Below are positions 8,564-15,550 of a stretch of 64,000 bases of DNA, one piece after another. The stretch is from contig NZ_LN609303.1 of assembly GCF_001499675.1 (NCBI RefSeq), positions 1 through 64,000 on the forward strand, written 5' to 3'. Position 1 is the first letter of the stretch. Every line of letters starts with the position of its first letter. The notes beneath the pieces are model-generated. The model ran no database searches. It was not told where the DNA came from and was given only the letters and a program-made list of their open reading frames with translations. Both the position numbers and the translations under genes were made by a program. The DNA is from Acetobacter ghanensis (GTDB lineage Bacteria > Pseudomonadota > Alphaproteobacteria > Acetobacterales > Acetobacteraceae).

Positions 8564-9529
8564 TCACGCAGCCTGTGCCCGGTTTTTGAGTGTCTGGTTG
8601 AAATCTTTGGCGCGATCGGGTGGCAGGCGACGCATGAAGGCGACACCCGCGTCATCAGCCAGACGGTAAAGCGTGTCAGCGAACGCGTTTCCGGCATCAT
8701 CGTCATCAGTCGCGACGACCAGCACCGCATCCGGCAGGGCCTTCATGGCCGCCAGATGTGTCTGGATTGCGGCAATGGTCTCAGGCCCCATACCCCCGGC
8801 GGTGGAGGCGTAGAGCGTGCCAGGTGCGCGGACCTGATCCAGTGCTGCAAAGGACAGCGCATCGATTGCCGCTTCGCAGATCACCAGACGACGCACCGGC
8901 TGAACACTGCCCGGCTGAAAGCGGAACAGGGTTTTGACTGAACCACCCAGACAGATATGGGTTTCAGGCCCACGCAGCTCCGCCCCGCAGACTGCACCCT
9001 GCGCGTCCGTATGGGCGAACCATGCCGCATGATACCCGTCACGCAGGCAGCCCTTGGCGACTGCCGCACGCACGATGGCTTCGGGCAGGCAGCGCTCGCG
9101 GATCAGATAGTTCCACACCTTCCCACCCCGGTAGAGCGACTTGCGCTCCGCCCATCGTTCGCCAGGGCTGCGCTCATCCGTCCGTTCGGCCTTTTGTGCG
9201 ACATAAACCGCTCCCTTGGGCTCCACACCGACCAGCGCACCGAGTGTCGTGCAGACTTCGTGCCATTTCATGGCGGGGTCGAGACGACGGCACAGTGCAA
9301 AAACATCGCCGCTGCTGTCGGGCGTGCCGCGCGGGCTCTGGGGATCCCACCAGCCCTTGCCGCCATGGTTGACGATGATGTGTTCGTTGCCTTTGCGATA
9401 TTTGAAGCAGCGCTTGGTGCTTTTTTCCAGCACCAGAAGAAAGTGATGGTTTTCGAGCAGGGTTGCGCAGGAGACGCCGTTGACAATGGTCTGACGATCC
9501 TGTTCGGACAGTTCAAAACGTTGATACAT
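8564..9529 (-). CDS. Toprim/DUF3991-type primase-like protein
   Basis: A 321-aa protein with start ATG at 9529 after GGGAGACCCCGAG. The N-terminal region (about 30-100) resembles a degenerate primase zinc-binding fold (HGGKGWWDPQSPRGTPDSSGDVFALCRRL). DUF3991-like sequence lies at about 135-190 (YLIRERCLPEAIV, GAELRGPE). The Toprim domain follows with acidic residues E219 (VICEAAIDAL) and the DDDDAG cluster around 275-280. Such proteins are common on large plasmids and may prime replication or process DNA. It is the first gene of the leftward run that includes the UvrD-like helicase. The frame is open upstream to about 9730, but that part is AT-rich and looks non-coding. Confidence 0.8.
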   Translation of the reverse strand: MYQRFELSEQDRQTIVNGVSCATLLENHHFLLVLEKSTKRCFKYRKGNEHIIVNHGGKGWWDPQSPRGTPDSSGDVFALCRRLDPAMKWHEVCTTLGALVGVEPKGAVYVAQKAERTDERSPGERWAERKSLYRGGKVWNYLIRERCLPEAIVRAAVAKGCLRDGYHAAWFAHTDAQGAVCGAELRGPETHICLGGSVKTLFRFQPGSVQPVRRLVICEAAIDALSFAALDQVRAPGTLYASTAGGMGPETIAAIQTHLAAMKALPDAVLVVATDDDDAGNAFADTLYRLADDAGVAFMRRLPPDRAKDFNQTLKNRAQAA

Positions 9530-10236
9530 CTCGGGGTCTCCCTTTACATGGCCACAAACCAGAAATCGTTCTGGATACTTCGCCTTTACTTCCTTTTTTA
9601 TAGCACGAATGGCCATACCCACCAAGGAAAAACGACAGAAAACAGCCATTTTTGTGCGGTTTTTACTATTATTTTTCTTAAAGTTCTCCTCATTTTTTAC
9701 TTCGTTTACTCTTTGATACTCATCCGCGACATGAAACCGGAAGTGTTCGCACGCGGCAGGCCAATCAATACTGGCTTCTGGCAACCTCACACTGGCGCGC
9801 AAGCCCGAACAAAACGCACGTCCCAACCACGACCAACCGCACGGGAGACAAAATCGCCCCACCCCACTCCTTGCCTCCTGAGCAAAAAGGCCCCGTCCCC
9901 GGCACAAGGGACTGACTGCACCAGAGGGCGCGTGGGACGCGCCAGCCGTAGGCCGCCGTAGGCGTCTGGTGAACCCACAGACTGATCGCGCGAAAAGAAC
10001 ACCGCCCAAACCAACGCATCTGGAAAAACCACGCCTGGATCACACTCTGTCCAGTCTATGGCAGCGCGTTGTGGCGCGCTTCTGCACCCTACTTCTCTCG
10101 CAGCACCCCCTTGAGACCCCGGACGGTTACGGGTCTCATCGGGGACGCTGCATTCCCCTTAGGAAGCCGGTGCTGGTACTCCCTTCAAAGGCACGCTATG
10201 CTCAGGGCGTGAGCCGCATGAAGAGCATGGCATGGC
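9530..10236. other. 700-bp non-coding stretch with AT-rich island and inverted repeats
   Basis: No convincing gene. An AT-rich island at about 9590-9725 is the likely promoter zone for the leftward Toprim operon. At 9929-9972 a CACCAGA...TCTGGTG stem encloses a GCGCGTGGGACGCGCC core, and nearby GACTGA...ACAGACTGATC segments extend it. A further hairpin lies at 10100-10151. Several open frames here are short, low-complexity and lack ribosome-binding sites. Confidence 0.5.
10100..10151. repeat. Interrupted inverted repeat upstream of WGR gene (element J)
   Basis: Arms GCAGC, CCCC and GAGACCC on the left pair with GGGTCTC, CGGGG and GCTGC on the right, around a GGACGGTTAC loop. It lies 85 bp before the rightward WGR gene and 570 bp before the leftward Toprim gene. 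It resembles the leader structures of the leftward genes, but here it could serve either direction. Confidence 0.5.
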
Positions 10237-10500
10237 ATGGAACAGATCCCGCTTTTTCCCCTGGAGGCCCGGCTGACGCGCATAAACGCGGCGCGAAACA
10301 TCTGGCGATTTTACGAGATGAGCATCCAGCATGATCTGTTCGGGGGTGCTGTCCTTGTCCGGCGCTGGGGCAGGATCGGTACCGCAGGGCGGCTGCGTCT
10401 GGACCTGCACGCCAATGAAGGCGCTGCTGCCAACGCCCTTGGCCGTCTTCTGCGCCTCAAGATCAAACGCGGCTATCGCTGGGCCTGCGCGGCCTCCTAA
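10237..10500 (+). CDS. WGR domain protein, 87 aa
   Basis: The protein carries the WGR signature, RRWGRIGTAGRLRLD at about residues 42-56, and ends in the expected KIKRGYRWA element. WGR domains bind nucleic acid in PARP-like and MolR-type proteins. Stand-alone short versions are frequent on alphaproteobacterial plasmids. It is one of few rightward genes in the backbone and converges with the 87-aa gene at 10505. The start at 10237 (MEQIPLFPLE) is typical of the family. Confidence 0.85.
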   Translation: MEQIPLFPLEARLTRINAARNIWRFYEMSIQHDLFGGAVLVRRWGRIGTAGRLRLDLHANEGAAANALGRLLRLKIKRGYRWACAAS

Positions 10501-10504
10501 CCCC

Positions 10505-10768
10505 TCAGGTAAAGGGGTTGGTCATCGGATGGGTCCTCGGAGCAACCTGCGCGTGATCAGGCAGCGCTGGTTCAGCCTCCAGTCGTGCGACAACCGCATT
10601 AAGCAGGACGGCAAGTGCGCGAGCATTGTCCAGTCCGGCCCGGTCACGCGTAATGTCCAGACGCCCATACACGCTGATTTGTGCAGGATCATTTTCCACG
10701 GTCATCTGATCAATGGTCTGCACCTGTGAGTCAGGTCCAAAGGGGGTGAAGGCGTTAGATGACGGCAT
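10505..10768 (-). CDS. Hypothetical protein, 87 aa
   Basis: The start chosen is ATG at 10768 (MPSSNAFTPFGPDSQ), 5 bp after the nuclease stop, with AGGAGTAAGCTC as ribosome-binding region. A longer in-frame start would lie inside the nuclease gene. The protein is soluble with an Ala/Leu-rich helix (NARALAVLLNAVVARLEAE). It is probably translated together with the nuclease and converges with the WGR gene, 4 bp apart. Family not recognised. Confidence 0.6.
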   Translation of the reverse strand: MPSSNAFTPFGPDSQVQTIDQMTVENDPAQISVYGRLDITRDRAGLDNARALAVLLNAVVARLEAEPALPDHAQVAPRTHPMTNPFT

Positions 10769-10772
10769 GAGC

Positions 10773-11753
10773 TTACTCCTGCTCCTGTTTGAGCGCATCT
10801 CTGAGCGCCTTCATGCTGGCACGCGCGAGTTTGCGTTCCAGACGTTTCTGCAGACGCTCCCACTCACGGTTCTCCTGCGAGCGGGGCGCATATGGACTGG
10901 CCTGAGGCTCGGGCAGCGCCATGGCCTGCGCTTTCACAGCCTCTCCGAGACCGGGGAACGGGTCAATCCCGATCCGGGCTGTCAATGACGCGACACTCAG
11001 CGTCTGACAGGTAGGATGATCCGTATTTTGGCACAGATAGGCCCCGGCTTCGTGCCTTACGGGATCGTAGACCGCTTTCCATGTCGCCGTTGGCACCAGC
11101 ACATTGTCACCGATGGCGCGGCGACTGCCGGTAAAATCCGGCCCCGTCACCACGTAGACCCCACCCTCGCGCAAGGCCATGATCCGCACAGCCATTTCCA
11201 CCCCCGTCCAGATCCCTTCATTGAGGGCTGCGGTCTGGGGCACGACATTGGAGAGCGTATAGGTCTGTTCCTGCGTCTCAACAGTCCCCGCATCGGCCGA
11301 TGGCGTCATGTGCCCACGGTCAAAGCCTGAGCATCGGTAATCCGCAAGCGTTGCACCATCTCCTGCTGGCAAACGGTCATCCGCCACAAATGTGTTTGTC
11401 GTGCGGCCAATTCTACGTCCACCCCGCACGGCCGCCGCATCGAGATACTCCGCCGACCAGAGCGGTTCATGCACCTGCCCGGAATTGAGCACGGCATAGG
11501 CTGCATTACACAGTAACGTCGTGCGGGGCTGAAGTTTTTCGTTCAAAAGAGTGGGGAGTGCATTCTCCGGCCCGAACTGGGAGCAGGTCTGCGCGGCACG
11601 AACGGGAGCGGCCGTCAGGATCGTCAGACCTGTGAGCAGGGCCACTCCTGACACACGCAGCGGTATGCGGAACACGATCTTTCTCCATTGAAGCCGACTG
11701 TGACCGGTATCATGCCGCGTCTGGGCCATAGGTACAAGGGCGCGCGCGCTCAT
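10773..11753 (-). CDS. Secreted DNA/RNA non-specific endonuclease (NUC1 family)
   Basis: The catalytic motif DRGHM (residues 145-149 from the long start) with the general-base His, and a downstream ALNEGIWTGVE segment supplying the metal-binding Asn, identify a beta-beta-alpha-metal nuclease of the Serratia NucA/NUC1 type. A hydrophobic signal peptide ending AAPVRA-A implies export. The start is ambiguous. ATG at 11753 overlaps the upstream stop as ATGA, while GTG at 11675 has GGAG 7 nt upstream and would place the signal peptide at the very N-terminus. The nuclease may degrade extracellular DNA or act in DNA processing. Confidence 0.88.
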   Translation of the reverse strand: MSARALVPMAQTRHDTGHSRLQWRKIVFRIPLRVSGVALLTGLTILTAAPVRAAQTCSQFGPENALPTLLNEKLQPRTTLLCNAAYAVLNSGQVHEPLWSAEYLDAAAVRGGRRIGRTTNTFVADDRLPAGDGATLADYRCSGFDRGHMTPSADAGTVETQEQTYTLSNVVPQTAALNEGIWTGVEMAVRIMALREGGVYVVTGPDFTGSRRAIGDNVLVPTATWKAVYDPVRHEAGAYLCQNTDHPTCQTLSVASLTARIGIDPFPGLGEAVKAQAMALPEPQASPYAPRSQENREWERLQKRLERKLARASMKALRDALKQEQE

Positions 11754-11986
11754 GCGGCCAGATCCTGCAAAAGCGTGCGGGCCACACGCCCAGCCCGAGC
11801 CGCCCGGCGGCGCAGAGCCGCACGCTCGGAAGCCCGCAGAAACCCCTCGCCCGCGTCGCTTTCCAGCTGCGCCTGCTCACGCAACAAAAGCCGCGCGGGT
11901 TTCATGCGAGAGAGCGGCTGTGCGCGATGCATCTCCCGAGGCCCAAATTCCACAAATGTCACATTGGAGAGTGTCTGACGCACCAT
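11750..11986 (-). CDS. Small Ala/Arg-rich hypothetical protein, 78 aa
   Basis: Start ATG at 11986 (MVRQTLSNVTFVEFGPREMHRA) after a GGAGAAAAG ribosome-binding site. The C-terminal half is a strongly basic helix rich in Arg and Ala (RASERAALRRRAARAG), plausibly nucleic-acid-binding. It joins the nuclease gene through an ATGA overlap at 11750-11753. Family not recognised. Confidence 0.6.
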   Translation of the reverse strand: MVRQTLSNVTFVEFGPREMHRAQPLSRMKPARLLLREQAQLESDAGEGFLRASERAALRRRAARAGRVARTLLQDLAA

Positions 11987-12069
11987 ACTCTTTTCTCCGT
12001 AAAGCAATAAAACTGACAAGCCGCACAGTCCCCGCCCGCATGACAGGAACGTGGCTGCCAAAGACAGGC

Positions 12070-12450
12070 CTAAGCCGCCTGCCGGATCTGAAACCCCCGG
12101 TGCCAGCGCACCACATCGGGCAGCGACGGTCGCACCAGCTCTGCCGTCTCATCATCCACGGCAATCAGGCTGCGCACAGCCACCTCATGCACCGCGCCAT
12201 CGGCAAGGCGACGGATCAACGCGCGATCCGAACGCCCCGAGATCACTCGGTCTTCCCAGCGCCGTGTCACCGAATTGAACCGTGTGGCTGCACAGACCCC
12301 GTTGAGGAAGGCCAGCACCTGCCAGCGCACGGATCGTCCATGGTCGAGATATTCGGGAAGACGATAGAGCGCACCCGCAGCAATCGGGCCAACACGCAGG
12401 GGGTTGTCACGGGGCGCAAACCAGCGCCCCGCATAATACTGTCTGAACAT
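12070..12450 (-). CDS. Hypothetical protein, 126 aa
   Basis: Start ATG at 12450 (MFRQYYAGRWFAPRDN) after GGAGAAAAAG. A soluble protein with an LIAVDDETAELVRPS segment and a C-terminus ending in HRGFQIRQAA. There are no recognisable domain motifs. It lies in the leftward operon between the small membrane protein and the 78-aa gene, 20-80 bp from each. Confidence 0.6.
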   Translation of the reverse strand: MFRQYYAGRWFAPRDNPLRVGPIAAGALYRLPEYLDHGRSVRWQVLAFLNGVCAATRFNSVTRRWEDRVISGRSDRALIRRLADGAVHEVAVRSLIAVDDETAELVRPSLPDVVRWHRGFQIRQAA

Positions 12451-12470
12451 CTTTTTCTCCGATGAGCACG

Positions 12471-12647
12471 TCAGCGCAGAGCCATGAAGGCCTGTCGCGC
12501 CATGGCAATGGGATGATCAGCGGCAATGGCGGCCAAAATGTCAGGGCCCACCAGTATTCCGCATATCACCACGACCAGACTGAATGTTCCGAGCACGAGC
12601 CCGACCACGTCTCTGATGTCCTGTCGGGTCTGAGGAGAGAGCTTCAT
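12471..12647 (-). CDS. Small single-pass membrane protein, 58 aa
   Basis: Start ATG at 12647 (MKLSPQTRQDIRDVV), which overlaps the stop of the upstream gene as ATGA and decides the start. One transmembrane helix is obvious (GLVLGTFSLVVVICGILVG), preceded by a polar N-terminal segment. Function unknown; such mini membrane proteins are often conserved plasmid components. Confidence 0.65.
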   Translation of the reverse strand: MKLSPQTRQDIRDVVGLVLGTFSLVVVICGILVGPDILAAIAADHPIAMARQAFMALR

Positions 12648-12916
12648 GCGCCTTCTCCTTTGCGAACGTCCTTTGCAGACGAAACACATTTGCCGCGACT
12701 GGCCCGGGCCAGTGGTAAAAACTCGTTGGCGCTGGTTCCGGGGAGGTCAGGCAAGGGCACAACCTGCGTCTCGTTTTCTGCCCGGAAGAGGTGGGGGTGG
12801 TTTGCCATCCGGAACTGGTTAAGTCCGACCTTTTTGTAGGTTTTCCCGTGTGGGGTGGCCGCAAACCGGAATCGTGTTCCCACCAGAAGGTTCTTGAAAG
12901 TGACAGGATCAGACAT
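12644..12916 (-). CDS. Hypothetical protein, 90 aa
   Basis: Start ATG at 12916 (MSDPVTFKNLLVGTRFRFA) with a strong AAAAGGAGAAAACG site. The sequence includes VGTRFRFAATPHGKTYKKVGLNQFRM, a small beta-rich fold pattern. Upstream in-frame ATGs would read through the inverted repeat at 12957-13045 and were rejected. It overlaps the 58-aa membrane protein gene by ATGA. Family not recognised. Confidence 0.65.
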   Translation of the reverse strand: MSDPVTFKNLLVGTRFRFAATPHGKTYKKVGLNQFRMANHPHLFRAENETQVVPLPDLPGTSANEFLPLARASRGKCVSSAKDVRKGEGA

Positions 12917-12956
12917 CGTTTTCTCCTTTTGGATTTTTTTTCTGACCCTTTCAGCC

Positions 12957-13045
12957 GCCTCATAGTCCGGCGCGCAGGTTAAGGGCGGCGCTTGCGCCGG
13001 GAGCCTGCGACGAACCCTTAGCCTGCGTGACGGACTATGAGAGGC
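12957..13045 (-). promoter_or_regulatory. Large inverted repeat in leader (element C)
   Basis: Outer arms CTCATAGTCCG (12959-12969)/CGGACTATGAG (13031-13041) are perfect. Inner arms GCAGGTTAAGGG (12974-12985)/CCCTTAGCCTGC (13015-13026) have one wobble. A terminal palindrome CGGCGCTTGCGCCG sits at 12986-12999. In the leftward RNA the core reads GGCTCCCGGCGCAAGCGCCG, closely matching the core of elements E and F. It lies about 40 bp upstream of the gene starting at 12916. Confidence 0.65.
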
Positions 13046-13097
13046 GATTTTTTCTTCTGTGTTTTTGTTTTTCTTTTTTATTTCTTTGTTTTCCTTT

Positions 13098-13403
13098 TTA
13101 TTTTCTCTGGACGTCATAAGTCTGAATGCCGTCAATCTGCAGGCCGTCACGGTCGAACAGGACATAGGCACAATCCTGTGCGCGCGCCGCGTCGAGAATG
13201 GCCGCAAGGCCAGGCGAGGCGTGTTCCGCCGCCTGAAGCTCCGACGACGCGTAAATCAGCCACCCATACGGCCCAACGAGACAGGACAGACCTTCCACGC
13301 CCCCTGTCTCGATATAACGGTCGAGAAGCGCTCGATCCCTGGGCGAGAGATGGGCGGTGCTCACATCGGCAAAGTGCTCAACTGGCAGGTTAGGTCTCGG
13401 CAT
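13098..13403 (-). CDS. Hypothetical protein, DUF5983-like, 101 aa
   Basis: Start MPRPNLPVEHFADVSTAHL at 13403. The second half, ASPGLAAILDAARAQDCAYVLFD followed by DGLQIDGIQTYD, resembles small plasmid proteins with a pattern of reading-frame helper domains that I associate with DUF5983. The family assignment is tentative. The gene follows an intrinsic terminator-like structure, so it may have its own promoter. Downstream (13045-13097) there is an AT-rich, T/C-run stretch. Confidence 0.55.
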   Translation of the reverse strand: MPRPNLPVEHFADVSTAHLSPRDRALLDRYIETGGVEGLSCLVGPYGWLIYASSELQAAEHASPGLAAILDAARAQDCAYVLFDRDGLQIDGIQTYDVQRK

Positions 13404-13424
13404 GACCGGAAATCCTCAGTGCAA

Positions 13425-13481
13425 AAGGACAAAGCCCCGCGTGAGCGGGGCAGACCGCAGGGCCACCCGCTTAGGCCCTGC
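13425..13481 (-). terminator. Intrinsic-terminator-like double hairpin
   Basis: Read leftward, stem GCAGGGCC/GGCCCTGC (13457-13481) is followed by GCCCCGC-TCAC-GCGGGGC (13434-13451) and then TTTGTCCTTTTG. The second hairpin plus T-rich tail is a good factor-independent terminator for the 205-aa gene ending at 13511. Confidence 0.65.
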
Positions 13482-13510
13482 ATTGGACAGGAAGCCCCTG
13501 CCCGTTCCCC

Positions 13511-14128
13511 TCAGGCGGCGAGATCCCGCGGCGACGCGCGCAGGGCGTCCTGTGCGACACGCCGCGGATGATGGCCCTCGGCGTAAGCCGCACGCAGTCC
13601 CGCAACAGTGGCAATATCAAGGAGCGTATAGGTGGACTGGCTCAGGCGCTGCACCCGCGCATTGGTCGCGCGCAACCAGCCATAGAAGCCGACATGGCCA
13701 GCGGCCGGGGCCGTGAACTCATCCGGGGTTTCGTCGGGCCAGATCGGTGCACACTCAGCAAACTGGAACGGGGTATTCGGCCCACCCCACATCCGCACCC
13801 CGTCATCATCGGGCATCGGCACAGGACTTTTGAAAATCTCGTGCACCCACGCATTCGTACCCAAAGACCCATCGCGATACGCCGCCTCAAAACCTGCGGG
13901 TCGGCGCTGCCCACGCGGCACCAAAATTATGATCATGAAACTTTCACGCGGACGGTCTGCAGCGACACGCTCCCCATACTGGCCGACGGCGTTACGGATC
14001 TGATCCAGACGGTGGCGACAATTTCCTGTAGCCGGATAAAAGTTTCCAAGCAGTTCCATGCTTGTGGACGTTCCCAGATCATCATGCTGACGGGTTGCGC
14101 GGTTTGCACTAAGTTTGAGGCGGGCCAT
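13511..14128 (-). CDS. Hypothetical protein, 205 aa
   Basis: Start ATG at 14128 (MARLKLSANRATRQHDDLG) with AAAAGGAAGCC upstream. Sequence features include an Arg-rich N-terminus, FMIIILVPRGQRRPAGFEAAYRDGS, and a repeated Ala-rich C-terminal segment with RRVAQDALR. No domain was recognised. It is preceded by a 59-bp perfect-arm inverted repeat (14172-14230) and followed by a terminator-like hairpin, so it appears to be a single transcription unit. Confidence 0.6.
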   Translation of the reverse strand: MARLKLSANRATRQHDDLGTSTSMELLGNFYPATGNCRHRLDQIRNAVGQYGERVAADRPRESFMIIILVPRGQRRPAGFEAAYRDGSLGTNAWVHEIFKSPVPMPDDDGVRMWGGPNTPFQFAECAPIWPDETPDEFTAPAAGHVGFYGWLRATNARVQRLSQSTYTLLDIATVAGLRAAYAEGHHPRRVAQDALRASPRDLAA

Positions 14129-14171
14129 GATGGCTTCCTTTTCATGATTGGGTTTCAACCCTTGCGCGTTC

Positions 14172-14230
14172 GCCACGTCTGGGAGGCCGGGGCCAGAGCT
14201 TGTCTCTGGTGGCGGCCTCCCAGACGTGGC
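14172..14230 (-). promoter_or_regulatory. Perfect 17-bp-arm inverted repeat (element D)
   Basis: GCCACGTCTGGGAGGCC (14172-14188) is exactly complementary to 14214-14230, and an inner CCAGAG/CTCTGG stem (14193-14198/14204-14209) tops the hairpin. It sits 44 bp upstream of the gene starting at 14128, with no T-tract on either side. Confidence 0.65.
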
Positions 14231-14360
14231 AGCGGGTTTTACTGTTGTGGTTTGGTGTTCTTCTTTGTGTGTGGCGCTCTCTGCGCGCAGCCCACCGAAA
14301 GACCTCGGGAGTCAGTGCGTGGCTGTGTCCATTTTGGCGCACGCACTGGCGCGGCCTCGC

Positions 14361-14765
14361 TCAGTATTCGGACGTGAGCATGACGACTTTGCCGAGATCG
14401 CTATCGGCCACAACGTAAAGCTTCAGTTCCGCCAGAGGGAAATCCGTATAGTCCAGATGCTGGCGATACAGGATGTTGGCCTCACGCTCGCCATTCCCAT
14501 CCGTGCACACAACCTCGGCGCACTGTTTGGTGAGGTCCACCCTGAGCGTCCAGCATTCGAACTCGGCACGCCTGACGGCCGGAACCAGTCGCGCACTCGC
14601 CACGATGTCCAGCAGCCACGCAGCACCATTACGAGCCAGATATGCAGCGCCATCGGTCAGGATCAGACCCATCGTGTAGCGATAATACCGGGTCGTGCCG
14701 ATAAACTGTGCCAGGACCGCGCCCGTGATCGCTTCAGATTGAGTGGTAGCCAGTGTTGCAGACAT
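14361..14765 (-). CDS. DUF6876 family protein, 134 aa
   Basis: Start ATG at 14765 (MSATLATTQSEAITGAV) after AAAGGGATAAAGAC. The pattern FIGTTRYYRYTMGLILTDG, then ARNGAAWLLDIV, then a C-terminal cysteine-containing strand fits DUF6876, a small plasmid/phage family of unknown function. It is preceded by leader element E. The assignment rests on recalled family patterns. Confidence 0.65.
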   Translation of the reverse strand: MSATLATTQSEAITGAVLAQFIGTTRYYRYTMGLILTDGAAYLARNGAAWLLDIVASARLVPAVRRAEFECWTLRVDLTKQCAEVVCTDGNGEREANILYRQHLDYTDFPLAELKLYVVADSDLGKVVMLTSEY

Positions 14766-14796
14766 GTCTTTATCCCTTTGTATTTCTGACACCCTG

Positions 14797-14889
14797 CTGC
14801 CTGTCGGGACGGTGGCCGTGCGCTCAAACGCGGCGCGCAGCGCCGGGAGCAAAGCCCCACCGTTTGAACGCACGGTCCCGGTCTGGCAG
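14797..14889 (-). promoter_or_regulatory. Imperfect long hairpin (element E), near-copy of element F
   Basis: Paired segments are CTGCC/GGCAG, GGGAC/GTCCC, CCGTGCG (14816-14822)/CGCACGG (14869-14875) and TCAAACG (14824-14830)/CGTTTGA (14861-14867). Inside is the core GGCGCGCAGCGCC (14832-14844). A 31-nt block (14820-14850) is identical to 15433-15463 in element F. It lies 31 bp upstream of the DUF6876 gene. Confidence 0.7.
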
Positions 14890-15015
14890 GCCCGCTTTTG
14901 TCTGTATTGTTGAGTTTTCTGGCGAGTATTTTGATCAGCGCATTTGTGTCCATTTTTGCGCGGTTATTCTGTTTTTTCTTATTGCAGGCTGGCGATTGGG
15001 CCTCCCTGCATTGGC

Positions 15016-15384
15016 TTAGGCAGCAAAACGGCGGGCTGGAGGCGCACCACTCAACACCGCGCGAGCGTGGCGTGTTCGGCTCAAGGAAAGCTTCAGGGGC
15101 TTGTCGTGGCGACCGTCCCAGCTCAGTCCCTCACAGGGGATCAGCACCCCTGCCCTGCGCGCATCCTGATCACGCTGGAAGCACACACGCTCGTTCCCGC
15201 CCTCAGGTCGGCAGCAGGGCTGGCCCGCAGATGCCCTGCAGCCACGACATGCCATCTGGTAGGCCGGATCACCATCAGGCCATTCATGATGGCAGCGCCG
15301 GCACGTTACAGAAGCATCGACACAGGCCCAGCGTGACGGAGATGGCATTTTGGACGCAGGAGGCAGGAAGGTAATCGGACGCAT
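15016..15384 (-). CDS. Zinc-finger-like hypothetical protein, 122 aa
   Basis: Start ATG at 15384 (MRPITFLPPASKMPSPS), with AAAAGGAGAATGCC upstream. A cysteine-rich centre (CRRCHHEWPDG, then MACRGC, then GQPCCRPEGG) gives two or three CxxC/CxxH-like pairs, suggesting one or two zinc-binding knuckles. The C-terminus is basic. It is flanked by leader elements E and F, which points to independent expression. Family not recognised; a nucleic-acid-binding role is inferred only from the motifs. Confidence 0.55.
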   Translation of the reverse strand: MRPITFLPPASKMPSPSRWACVDASVTCRRCHHEWPDGDPAYQMACRGCRASAGQPCCRPEGGNERVCFQRDQDARRAGVLIPCEGLSWDGRHDKPLKLSLSRTRHARAVLSGAPPARRFAA

Positions 15385-15405
15385 GGCATTCTCCTTTTCT
15401 GAATA

Positions 15406-15503
15406 CCTGCTGCTTGCCGGGACGGCAGACACGCGCTCAAACGCGGCGCGCAGCGCCGGGAGCGAAGCCCACCGTTGAACGCACGGCCCGTTCTGGCAGG
15501 CGC
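15406..15503 (-). promoter_or_regulatory. Imperfect long hairpin (element F), near-copy of element E
   Basis: It shares 31 identical bases with element E (15433-15463) and the same order of paired segments: CCTGC...GGCAGG outside, GCTCAAACG/CGTTGA inside, and the GGCGCGCAGCGCC core. It lies about 20 bp upstream of the 122-aa gene. Confidence 0.7.
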
Positions 15504-15550
15504 GCTGTCTGGTCTGTGTTTTTGGGTTTTTGGTCTGGAACCGGCCGCCG

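Noticed and set aside
9530..9732. N-terminal extension of the Toprim gene in the same frame
   Set aside because: Very AT-rich, Lys/Asn-rich, no RBS; ATG at 9529 has a good GGGAGA site.
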